In this document: positions 1 to 7,089 of the stretch, one piece after another
Numbering within the stretch: position 1 is the first letter of the stretch
Layout: every line of letters starts with the position of its first letter
NCBI GenBank assembly: GCA_002170735.1
Contig: NHIV01000013.1
Location: forward strand, 1-8,203
Direction of reading: 5' to 3'
Source of the DNA: a bacterium TMED198
Lineage (GTDB): Bacteria; Fidelibacterota; Marinisomatia; SCGC-AAA003-L08; D37C17
Length of the DNA stretch: 8,203 nt
Made by a program: the position numbers and the translations under genes
The notes under the pieces: model-generated
What the model was told of the DNA's origin: nothing
Databases searched by the model: none
What the model saw: the letters and a program-made list of their open reading frames with translations, nothing else

Positions 1-1
1 G

Positions 2-49
2 CCTGTTGAAGAAGAACCTCAACAAGGACTAATGGCGAGGAGAGTATAA
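2..49 (+). CDS. C-terminal end of an upstream gene (partial)
   Basis: An open frame enters from the left edge and ends at TAA 47-49, giving the last 15 residues, PVEEEPQQGLMARRV. The stop shares its last base with the ATG of the next gene (TAATG), and the next gene's Shine-Dalgarno lies inside these codons. That arrangement is typical of adjacent phage structural genes. The fragment is too short to identify. From its position ahead of two large virion-like proteins it is probably another virion or tail protein, but this is inference. The Pro/Glu-rich run followed by a basic tail is all that can be seen. Confidence 0.55.
   Translation, partial: PVEEEPQQGLMARRV
37..44 (+). promoter_or_regulatory. 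Strong Shine-Dalgarno for the 342-residue virion protein
   Basis: GAGGAGAG lies within the last codons of the upstream gene. Its AGGAG core (38-42) is six bases before ATG 49. This supports that ATG as the start and suggests coupled translation across the TAATG overlap. Confidence 0.8.
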
Positions 50-1077
50 TGGGATTTTTTGTAGGAGTAGAAAGAGCTTTAGCTCAAAGAGATCAGAATG
101 TTTTAGCTTCTAAAAAGATTGCTCTTGCAGAGCAAGATAGAATAGATGCAAAAAATGCTAAAGTAATGGATTTTTTAAATCAATTTGGTGTGAATTATAA
201 AAATTCTAATGACAGTAAAAATAGCTCTAAAAAGAAAGCTGAAGTTTTATTAAGATTAAAAAATAGCTTTGGTGAAGATAGTGAAATTTATACATCTTTG
301 CTTGCAGGGGGTAGTTTAGAAAATCTTGAAGATGCTGAAAAAATTATAGATGAAGCTAGAGAAAAGATTGAAAGAGTTGGTGGCACATTTACTCCTGAAG
401 ATGCTGCTGATGCATTTGCTTTTTATAAGTCAGAAGTAATAGAAAATGGAAATCCTATTACTGCAGATCAACTTGTAGAAAGATTTGGTGTTGATCCTGA
501 TGCAGAACTTCCGGGAACTGGTATGTCATTTCAAGATGCATTTCAAAGAGTTGCTGATAATTTAAACCAAGATTCATATGTAATAGGTATGAGGGGAAAA
601 ACACCATTAACTGAATATGATCCAAAAGACTTATTATCTTTTAATAAACTATATGTAGAAAATGCAGGTGCAGCTATTGATGCTGAAGTAACAAGACTTA
701 ATGAGGAAAAAAGGCAAGATGAAATAGCTAGAGGTGAACAACCAAGTGGACTTCCGATAGATAATATTTCTGAATACAATAAAGCAAAAGATGCTATTAA
801 AGATAATGATTTTTCTATTTTTCAAAGTTTAATTCCTAACGTAGCGGCAGATTTAGCTTCTAGCATAATAGTTCAATACCCTGCATTAAAAAATAATCGT
901 GTTGCAATAAAAATGTATAACTCTTCTTTGAACTTTTCTTCAGATGATGAAGGTATGTATGCATTAAAAAGAGCAGTAGAATCTGGATTGCTACAAGAAA
1001 ATGATATAATTATAGTTGATGGTCTTTCTAAAAAAATAAATCAAGCAGTTTTAAATGACTTAAATAGGTTGCCATAA
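49..1077 (+). CDS. Putative internal virion protein, 342 residues, unassigned family
   Basis: I do not recognise a named family. The N-terminal third is charged and predicted helical: residues 8-40 are rich in Ala, Lys, Gln, Asp and Glu, and a Ser/Asn/Lys-rich linker follows at about 51-63. An acidic helical region spans about 90-150 (DAEKIIDEAREKIERV, then a TPEDAADAF segment). Another charged helix lies at 207-229. There is no signal peptide, transmembrane segment or Cys-based metal site. The start is fixed by a strong Shine-Dalgarno and the TAATG overlap with the preceding gene. It ends one base before a 1161-residue protein. A mid-sized helical protein before a giant one matches the order of the T7 ejection proteins gp15 and gp16, so a virion-internal role is plausible. 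This rests on context and composition, not recognised homology. It could instead be a tail-associated structural protein. Confidence 0.7.
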   Translation: MGFFVGVERALAQRDQNVLASKKIALAEQDRIDAKNAKVMDFLNQFGVNYKNSNDSKNSSKKKAEVLLRLKNSFGEDSEIYTSLLAGGSLENLEDAEKIIDEAREKIERVGGTFTPEDAADAFAFYKSEVIENGNPITADQLVERFGVDPDAELPGTGMSFQDAFQRVADNLNQDSYVIGMRGKTPLTEYDPKDLLSFNKLYVENAGAAIDAEVTRLNEEKRQDEIARGEQPSGLPIDNISEYNKAKDAIKDNDFSIFQSLIPNVAADLASSIIVQYPALKNNRVAIKMYNSSLNFSSDDEGMYALKRAVESGLLQENDIIIVDGLSKKINQAVLNDLNRLP

Positions 1078-1078
1078 T

Positions 1079-4000
1079 ATGACCAACACAGATTTTTGGA
1101 ATAAGTTTGACACAGTTTCTAAAACACCTACTCCATCTCCTTTTCAAGAAGAAGATGTTGTAGAAAATTTTGATGCTAATACTATTATGAATGAACTTAA
1201 TGTTTTAGAAGGCACTCAAACACAAGATGAGATCATTAATAATCCTACTCTTATGAAAGGTATAAGAGAGATTATGAAGTCTCGTTACAGTGAGGACACT
1301 AGAAACAAATTTAGCTTTGATGAAAAGTATGATAGAGACTTATCTGATAAAGATACTTTTGAAGAGTGGCAGAACTGGATGAGATCTTTAACAGGTGGAC
1401 AGACAGTTACAACTGCTAATGACGCTGCATGGTTTGCAAGAGCAGATGCTGATCAAAGAGCTTTAATGGGTGCTTCTTTTAACATCATGGAAAAAATGCC
1501 TAATTTATTTAGTGGTGAAGCAGATTTCTTAGATGGTGTAAAAGATTATGTAAAGGCTGCCATATACGATCCTACCACACCTTTAGGTTTAGGTATAGGA
1601 AGACTTTGGTCTGTGGGTGCTACAAAGGCAGCAGGTATGACGTTAAAAGTTGCTGCTAAAAAAGCTATGCAAGAAGCTCTTAAAAAAGGTTTGTCTAAAG
1701 AAGCGGCAAATAAAATAAAAAAAGATGTTATTGAAAAAGGTTTTAAAAACATTAGTGATAAGAAACTAAAAATTGGAAGTCCTGTCGTAGGTGCTACAGC
1801 TACTGATATTGTTTCGTCTGTAGGAACAGACTTTATTTATCAGGATATAAGAATAGGCAGTGGTGTTCAGGATGAATTTAGTTTGCCACAATCTGTTGGA
1901 ACAGCGTTAAGTGTTATTGCCCTACCCTCTTTATTTGTTACAGGTAAAGTCATAAAAGAGGGTGCAGGAAAAGTATTCAACTTTGAAAAATATATTGACA
2001 TAAGTAAAAAGTTTGGTGGTAAATCTGAAAAAGAAATAACAGATGCTGTAATGCAAAGAGTTGATGTAGGGTCTGTTGACTCTAGTTTAAAAAATATGTT
2101 TAAAGACTTTAGTGAAAATGTAGATGACTATACATCATGGTTACAAGTTAGAGAGGATGTTGCAGAAAAAGTTATGCTGAAGGATATCGCAGGTAGTCCA
2201 ACTAAGATTGACGATCTGTTTGAGTCCACCTTACTTTTTGGATCTAAAGCAGAAGGTTCACAACAAAAAGGTTTAATAGAGAGTTTAGCTGATGCAGGTT
2301 TTGTGTATATATCAAGAGGTGAAAAAGATAATGTCTCTAACTTTATAGGCGATGCTTTAAAATACTTACCAGATTCTTCTATAAAAGAATTTAAAACAAA
2401 TTTTTCAAAAACAATAGGTCAAAAAACATTTCGTAAAACAGACTTATATAAAATAAAAACTGGTGAAGATTTATCAGATTGGTTTAAAAATAAGTCAAGG
2501 TTTGCAGGTAAAACATTATTTAATAGAAGACTTGCTTCTGATATATTAAAGAAAGATACTAATGAAATTACTGCTGCAGATATGCTCAACCTCTATAAAA
2601 CAGGTAACACAAAAGAAAAATCAACTGCGTTTGAAAACTCTGCTAACAGGGTTAAATACATTCAGTCCGTTTGGAAAAGACTTGTTACATCACACCCCGG
2701 AACTACAGGGTTAAACATCAAGGGGTGGGCATTTACAACCTTTGCTAATGATATGTCTGATGTTGTTCAAGGGTCTATTGAAGTAGGCTTGGGTAGAAAG
2801 CAAGAAGGTTTTGGTTCTATATTAGGAGCAGTAAGAAGAGGCTATAATGTTATTGACATGAATGCCACCATTGAACAGGGATTTAATTTCTTAAAGGTAA
2901 GACCAGAGGTAGCAGATGAAATACTTTCGGAAATTTCTGGTGGTGTTGAATCAAGAAATGTTCTTCAAAGATTAGATCTAGATCCAAACTCTAAGATTAA
3001 CAAGCTGTCAGAGAAGTCTGTTTCAACCATACAGAATATCATGGGTGTTAAACTTCAAGATGAAATGACCAAGATGATTTCATTTATGAGTTCACTAGAT
3101 CAAAACATTATGCGTACTTATGGTAAAAACTATAACAGTTTCATGGACTCAAAAGACTTTAATCCTTTTGTTGAAATGTACTCACCTAAGTTTATAAAAG
3201 AAGTTCTTAATCCTGCAATAGAAAGAACTAAAAAAGAAACCTACTCCTACTCTTGGTTAGAAAAAGGATCTAAAGGTTTTAATCCAACACTAGAAATAGC
3301 TAAAACAATAGAAAGATTTTCAAACTCTCCCGGTGGTGGTTTTCTTATACCATTTGGAAGATTTTTTAATTCTGCTACAGCCTTTCTTGGTGACTACACA
3401 ATGTTTAATGCAACAAAACACGTTGTTGGAAAAGCGTTTATGAGAGATATAAACTTAGCTGATGAAGAGGGTATTAAACTTTTCTCAAAAGGTGTTGTTG
3501 GATTGTCTGCTATATTAGCTTTTGGCAATGAGGAAGCTCAATATAAAGTTAAGAATGGTTTTACATATAATCAAAAACCTTTACCTGATGGCTCTGTGCA
3601 AGATGTAATTTATGATGCTCCTGAGAACTACCTTGCTATACTAAGACAAATGATGGCTCATGTAGAAATAGATGGGGAGATACCACCAGATTTAAAGAAA
3701 GAGTTTTTGTCTCTAACTGTGGGTCAAACTTTTAGACAAACTGGAGAAGCTTTTAGTACACTAGAGTCTTTCGGTAGATCTCTTGCAGAAGCTGAAAGTT
3801 TTAGTGATGCATTTAGAGCAAGTCTACAACTTTTAAGTGCAGGTGTTTCTAGAGTTGCTTCAGGTTTTACAAGATTTTTAGAGACTGTAAATGTAGTGGC
3901 ATCTGTTTCCTCTGGTGAATTTTCAGTTCCTGATAGAAATCAAGGTAATAAATTACTAAATCAAACTCTAAGGTATATAGATAAGATACCAACCATGTTT

Positions 4001-4564
4001 GGTTTCAAACCACTTGTTAGAGAAGAGGAAGCTCAAGTAGGTACAAGGGATAAAGTTCCTGTTGATGCAGGTAAGATAACAGGTTTTAGATCTTCAGTTA
4101 ATCCTACACCATCTGAAAAAATTGCTGCATCCGTAGGAATACAAAGTTTTAGGGCTATAAAATTTCAAGGTACACCAGAATATAAAAATAGACTTGATGA
4201 AATTGTAAGGGATATCTTTAATTATGAAGCTTCAAAAGCTATAGAAGATGGCTTCTTAGAAATAAGAGATACAGCTAAAAGAAAGAATGATTATCTAGCT
4301 ATAGTTGAACGTGTTAAAAAAATAGCTAGTTCTATATTTAAACAAAGTCCTAAAAATAAGGATGAGTTTATGAAAGTAGAGAGGAAGCTTAGAGGATCAA
4401 AGAAAAGTGTTTTTAAAGATGCTTTAGGTAAAAGAGGTATTAACTTTGATGGTAATATAGAAGATTTCATAGATGAGATGAAAACATTAGGAGATGAGGG
4501 TATAATAAAAATGCAATACTTGTTATATCTTATAGAAAACAAAGATGAGTTTATTTACAACTAA
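1079..4564 (+). CDS. Very large virion protein (putative internal/DNA-ejection protein), 1161 residues
   Basis: This is the largest gene in the window. Residues about 112-175 (WFARADADQRALMG, then an IMEKMPNLF segment, then VKDYVKAAIYDPTTPLGLGIGR) resemble a segment I associate with giant internal virion proteins of marine phages. Residues 180-225 form a basic Ala/Lys helix, and 272-292 is a hydrophobic stretch (SVGTALSVIALPSLFVTGKVI). Later come a Gly/aromatic segment near 537-571 (HPGTTGLNIKGWAFTTFAND), an aromatic segment near 756-775 (IPFGRFFNSATAFLGDYT) and a short hydrophobic helix near 804-816. A mostly helical protein with isolated hydrophobic segments fits one that is ejected and inserts into the host envelope, as T7 gp16 does. 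I see no N-terminal lytic transglycosylase motif like that of gp16. The start is one base after the previous stop, with only a weak AGG upstream, so translation probably depends on coupling. Its stop overlaps the stop of the opposing gene. Alternatives are a tail or other large polyvalent phage protein. Confidence 0.75.
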   Translation: MTNTDFWNKFDTVSKTPTPSPFQEEDVVENFDANTIMNELNVLEGTQTQDEIINNPTLMKGIREIMKSRYSEDTRNKFSFDEKYDRDLSDKDTFEEWQNWMRSLTGGQTVTTANDAAWFARADADQRALMGASFNIMEKMPNLFSGEADFLDGVKDYVKAAIYDPTTPLGLGIGRLWSVGATKAAGMTLKVAAKKAMQEALKKGLSKEAANKIKKDVIEKGFKNISDKKLKIGSPVVGATATDIVSSVGTDFIYQDIRIGSGVQDEFSLPQSVGTALSVIALPSLFVTGKVIKEGAGKVFNFEKYIDISKKFGGKSEKEITDAVMQRVDVGSVDSSLKNMFKDFSENVDDYTSWLQVREDVAEKVMLKDIAGSPTKIDDLFESTLLFGSKAEGSQQKGLIESLADAGFVYISRGEKDNVSNFIGDALKYLPDSSIKEFKTNFSKTIGQKTFRKTDLYKIKTGEDLSDWFKNKSRFAGKTLFNRRLASDILKKDTNEITAADMLNLYKTGNTKEKSTAFENSANRVKYIQSVWKRLVTSHPGTTGLNIKGWAFTTFANDMSDVVQGSIEVGLGRKQEGFGSILGAVRRGYNVIDMNATIEQGFNFLKVRPEVADEILSEISGGVESRNVLQRLDLDPNSKINKLSEKSVSTIQNIMGVKLQDEMTKMISFMSSLDQNIMRTYGKNYNSFMDSKDFNPFVEMYSPKFIKEVLNPAIERTKKETYSYSWLEKGSKGFNPTLEIAKTIERFSNSPGGGFLIPFGRFFNSATAFLGDYTMFNATKHVVGKAFMRDINLADEEGIKLFSKGVVGLSAILAFGNEEAQYKVKNGFTYNQKPLPDGSVQDVIYDAPENYLAILRQMMAHVEIDGEIPPDLKKEFLSLTVGQTFRQTGEAFSTLESFGRSLAEAESFSDAFRASLQLLSAGVSRVASGFTRFLETVNVVASVSSGEFSVPDRNQGNKLLNQTLRYIDKIPTMFGFKPLVREEEAQVGTRDKVPVDAGKITGFRSSVNPTPSEKIAASVGIQSFRAIKFQGTPEYKNRLDEIVRDIFNYEASKAIEDGFLEIRDTAKRKNDYLAIVERVKKIASSIFKQSPKNKDEFMKVERKLRGSKKSVFKDALGKRGINFDGNIEDFIDEMKTLGDEGIIKMQYLLYLIENKDEFIYN

Positions 4565-4773
4565 CCCTCTTCTAACATCTTGTCTGCCCACTCATAAGCT
4601 TCTCTCACTGCATCTTTTTTGTTAGACCAACTAGGACTTCTGGCTATGATACCAGACAGTGCCTGACCTGCTAGAAACCTTCTTGTCGTAAGAACCTTGT
4701 CGTTACTGTTGGTCTTAATCATACGTAGCTTGTTAAAGTTTCTAGCTTCCTGTTCTAGGTTTTTGTATCTCAC
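4561..4773 (-). CDS. Small conserved-looking phage protein, 70 residues, GTG start
   Basis: This is the last gene of the leftward operon and its function is unknown. It starts with GTG (4773-4771), which shares bases with the TGA stop of the DUF3310 gene (GTGA overlap). AAGGAG at 4787-4782 sits eight bases upstream and supports this start. The N-terminal half is basic (KNLEQEARNFNKLRMIK). The C-terminal half has the pattern RRFLAGQALSGIIAR, then KKDAVREAYEWADKMLEEG. That pattern resembles small hypothetical proteins common in phages and prophages, whose function I do not know. It looks helical and soluble, with no Cys and no membrane segment. Its TAG stop overlaps the stop of the opposing virion gene by four bases. 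Its place after the nucleotide-metabolism genes suggests early or middle expression, but gives no function. Confidence 0.75.
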   Translation of the reverse strand: MRYKNLEQEARNFNKLRMIKTNSNDKVLTTRRFLAGQALSGIIARSPSWSNKKDAVREAYEWADKMLEEG

Positions 4774-5180
4774 TTATGTTTCTCCTTCAAGGCATCTATC
4801 ATTTTGTTCAGATAGTATTGTGCCTTTTCCATATCTTGTACAGGTTTTCCCTTGTAGTTGTACCTGTGTTGATACTTAATAACATTACCATGACAGTAAT
4901 CTATGAAACCCTGTAGTCCTAACACCTGTCTCATGTAGTCAATGCATTCTAGTCCACCATTAAGAGTGTAGTGAGGTGGTTTATTCACAGGGTCATACTC
5001 TCCTGAAAATTTTAAGTGGTCAAATGTTGTATCTGATGTTACTGTCACTGTATCTCCTATATCAAAAGCATCTTCTGTTGAGTGTTCCATATTACAATCC
5101 TCACATTCATAACATTTCATATCGTCATCTAGATAGTTGCCACACATAACGCAAATTTCTTTTGGATAAATAGTAGTCAT
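4770..5180 (-). CDS. Zinc-ribbon plus DUF3310 protein, 136 residues
   Basis: Two parts are visible. Residues 10-29 hold CxxC (C10, C13) and CxxCxxC (C23, C26, C29), a likely zinc-binding ribbon. Residues about 62-134 match the phage DUF3310 pattern: DPVNKPPHY, then GLECIDYMRQVLG, a GFIDYCHGNVIKYQHRY segment, and DMEKAQYYLNKMID. DUF3310 proteins are widespread in phages. To my recollection T7 gp1.7, a dTMP/dGMP kinase, carries this domain, which would make a nucleotide-kinase role possible here. I see no classical P-loop, so the activity is inference. An acidic, Thr-rich linker (about 36-60) joins the two parts. The start is ATG 5180, one base after the nrdJ stop, with AGGAG (5191-5187) six bases upstream. 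Its TGA overlaps the GTG of the next gene. Immediate linkage to nrdJ supports a role in nucleotide metabolism. Confidence 0.85.
   Translation of the reverse strand: MTTIYPKEICVMCGNYLDDDMKCYECEDCNMEHSTEDAFDIGDTVTVTSDTTFDHLKFSGEYDPVNKPPHYTLNGGLECIDYMRQVLGLQGFIDYCHGNVIKYQHRYNYKGKPVQDMEKAQYYLNKMIDALKEKHK
4782..4787 (-). promoter_or_regulatory. Shine-Dalgarno that decides the GTG start
   Basis: AAGGAG on the minus strand, inside the 3' end of the DUF3310 gene, is eight bases before GTG 4773. The first in-frame ATG of the downstream gene is 17 codons further on and too far away to use it. Confidence 0.75.
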
Positions 5181-5181
5181 G

Positions 5182-7089
5182 TTAAGCTCCTATGTCTACG
5201 ATCTCACAGCTATCCCCACTACAAGCCATTGTCTGACTACCTGCAGTAGTATCAACTGACTCATAATCTCGTAGCTTAGACCAATCAATTCTAGTTTTCA
5301 TTTTAAGAAGCATAGCATCATACTCATCTTCTGTACACTCCTGATAAGGTGCTTGCTGATAAACATGATCTGAGTGTGGCAAGAAAGACACACCTGACAT
5401 TTTATCAAAGTGTTTGAACACAAATGCTCCAACATCAAGCCACTCTTCTTCTTTAACTGTAACAGTGACAGAAGGTTTATGCTCACACCAATGTTCCTGA
5501 TAAATCAACCAAATGTCTAACTGTTCAATAGCAGATAGATCATTTCTAAGTCTAGAACCTGAAGGTGACATCATTGGAAAACTAAACACAGTTGTTGTGT
5601 CAGGTTTCATTACACAAGGTTCACTTGGCACACCCTGATCTATCATAAACTTTGTAAGTGGATCTTTGTTATCTCCCCTAACTGTTCTTATGTAATACCT
5701 ACTGTGTCTAGCATGAATACCACTTGCTGAATCACATAGCTGTGATACTGTGCCTGATGGTTTAACACAGGTAATGGCTGTACTCTCTTCTATACCAAAT
5801 CTTTTAGCATACTTTTTGTTTGTATCTATAGCTATCTGCTTTAGTCTTGTAAGTCTTTCTCTCATGTTCACAAGAAAACAATTTGTATGTATGTTATCCA
5901 TGATACCTGTAAGACTTACACCAAGCAATCTTTCTTCTCTTGTGTTACTTTTCCATATCTTTCTTAGATAGGGGAAGTCGGTGAGAGTAGCTTGTGCAGT
6001 ACCTAAGATAGTAGCTAGTCTGACTTTACGATCTAGGTCTTCATCTGTATCATGCTCCTTGACTACGACTTCAGTTAAGTTACAGAACTGATGAGGTCTA
6101 AGGATAATCTCACTACAGGGATTAGTGCCAAACTCATAGTCTGGATTTCTTCTTCCATTCTTAGCTGCTTGCTTCTGTGCAGATACCCTGTTGAAGATAC
6201 CTCTCTCACCTGACTTTGATTCTACCAATGAAGTCCACTCTCGTAGGAATGTTTCTGAATCAGGCTTGTCTGTATAAGCTACAGAGTTATTAGAGAGTGC
6301 CATGTGTGGTGCAGTTTCCCACCATTGTCCTGTCTTAGCGTGACGCATACGTATGTCAGAAAGGTTGCTGAGAGAGATCATAGCTGAACGTCTTACACCA
6401 CCTACTACTACAATCTCACCTATCTTACACATGATACTGTGACACTCATAGCTATTTAGTTTTCTACCTGTAGCACCTTTGAACATATTGATTGTGAACT
6501 TAAACAAATCAACAAGAGGAGCAGGTCCTGATGCTCTACCACCAAATGTTTTTAATCTAGCACCTGCAGGTCTGATCATGCTAACATCATAGTCAGGAAC
6601 TTCACCTGCATACAATAGTGCAACTAACATTCTGAATGCCTTTGCCCAACCTTCCTTGCTGTCTCTAACAACAATCGTTGTTTGACTTTTGAATAACTTC
6701 TCTGGTATCTCTGGAAGTTTATCTATGTATTGTCTTTCAACAGAGAAGCCTACACCTGTTCCACACAACAGTATGTACATAGCTTCATCAAAAGATTTAG
6801 GGTCATTGACAGGGAGATAGGAGCAGTTGTACCCTGCAGTATTATCTCTGTCTAATGCAGGTCCTGCAGTCATCAAGGCTCTCATAGATGGCATAACGTC
6901 AAGAGTGTAGATAGCATTCCAGATCTCATCTGTTGTCTTCTTGTCAAGACCTGTCTTGTCTGCCATATAGTCTACATATCGTGTGACTGTTTCAGTCCAC
7001 GTTTCTCTTCTTCCTTCGTCTTCTAACCAACGTGCATAACGAGAGGTAGCAATAAAGTTTTGATAATCTGTGGGTAAAGCGTTATTCAT
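5182..7089 (-). CDS. nrdJ: Class II (adenosylcobalamin-dependent) ribonucleotide reductase, 635 residues
   Basis: It reduces ribonucleotides to deoxyribonucleotides in the host cytoplasm, using a thiyl radical generated from adenosylcobalamin, and so feeds phage DNA synthesis. The key residues of the monomeric Lactobacillus leichmannii type are all present. They are the NPCSE loop with Asn323, Cys325 (thiyl) and Glu327, the active-site redox pair Cys89 (YNCSYLP) and Cys336 (FCNLTE), and the C-terminal shuttle pair Cys623/Cys628 (CSGDSC). The Cys325-Cys336 spacing of 11 and the CxxxxC tail equal those of the model enzyme (Cys408, 419, 731, 736). Other family segments are GGVRRSAMISLSN (230-242), GERGIFNR (294-301) and KPSGTVSQL (443-451). 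At 635 residues it is shorter than the 739-residue model. ATG 7089 overlaps the mazG stop (ATGA), with AGGAG (7101-7097) seven bases upstream. No partner subunit is needed in this class. GC is visibly higher than in the virion genes. Confidence 0.96.
   Translation of the reverse strand: MNNALPTDYQNFIATSRYARWLEDEGRRETWTETVTRYVDYMADKTGLDKKTTDEIWNAIYTLDVMPSMRALMTAGPALDRDNTAGYNCSYLPVNDPKSFDEAMYILLCGTGVGFSVERQYIDKLPEIPEKLFKSQTTIVVRDSKEGWAKAFRMLVALLYAGEVPDYDVSMIRPAGARLKTFGGRASGPAPLVDLFKFTINMFKGATGRKLNSYECHSIMCKIGEIVVVGGVRRSAMISLSNLSDIRMRHAKTGQWWETAPHMALSNNSVAYTDKPDSETFLREWTSLVESKSGERGIFNRVSAQKQAAKNGRRNPDYEFGTNPCSEIILRPHQFCNLTEVVVKEHDTDEDLDRKVRLATILGTAQATLTDFPYLRKIWKSNTREERLLGVSLTGIMDNIHTNCFLVNMRERLTRLKQIAIDTNKKYAKRFGIEESTAITCVKPSGTVSQLCDSASGIHARHSRYYIRTVRGDNKDPLTKFMIDQGVPSEPCVMKPDTTTVFSFPMMSPSGSRLRNDLSAIEQLDIWLIYQEHWCEHKPSVTVTVKEEEWLDVGAFVFKHFDKMSGVSFLPHSDHVYQQAPYQECTEDEYDAMLLKMKTRIDWSKLRDYESVDTTAGSQTMACSGDSCEIVDIGA

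Noticed and set aside
543..779. Open frame on the minus strand inside the 342-residue virion gene
   Set aside because: It is antisense to a well-supported gene, its Ser/Leu-rich product looks like a mirror of that gene's codons, and no neighbouring gene on that strand supports it.
1079..1600. N-terminal lytic transglycosylase domain in the giant virion protein, as in T7 gp16
   Set aside because: I looked for the catalytic Glu with the usual Ser and Gly/Met-rich segments and did not find them.
1546..1752. Minus-strand open frame with a hydrophobic product inside the giant virion gene
   Set aside because: The hydrophobicity comes from the complement of Lys- and Ala-rich codons in the sense gene. 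There is no ribosome site or operon context.
4291..4542. Minus-strand open frame just beyond the end of the leftward operon
   Set aside because: It is in the right direction to extend the operon, but it lies wholly antisense to the conserved-looking end of the virion gene and its Ser/Ile/Leu-rich product looks like a shadow.
4697..4879. Plus-strand open frame across the DUF3310 and 70-residue genes
   Set aside because: It is antisense to two overlapping genes with good ribosome sites, and its low-complexity Ser/Leu product has no recognisable feature.
5298..5486. Open frame in another frame of the nrdJ strand
   Set aside because: It overlaps nrdJ completely, where the nrdJ frame has clear family conservation. 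It has no supporting start site.
5750..5971. Plus-strand frame with a membrane-like product opposite nrdJ
   Set aside because: It is antisense to the conserved KPSGTVSQL region of nrdJ, and the hydrophobic look follows from complementing those codons.
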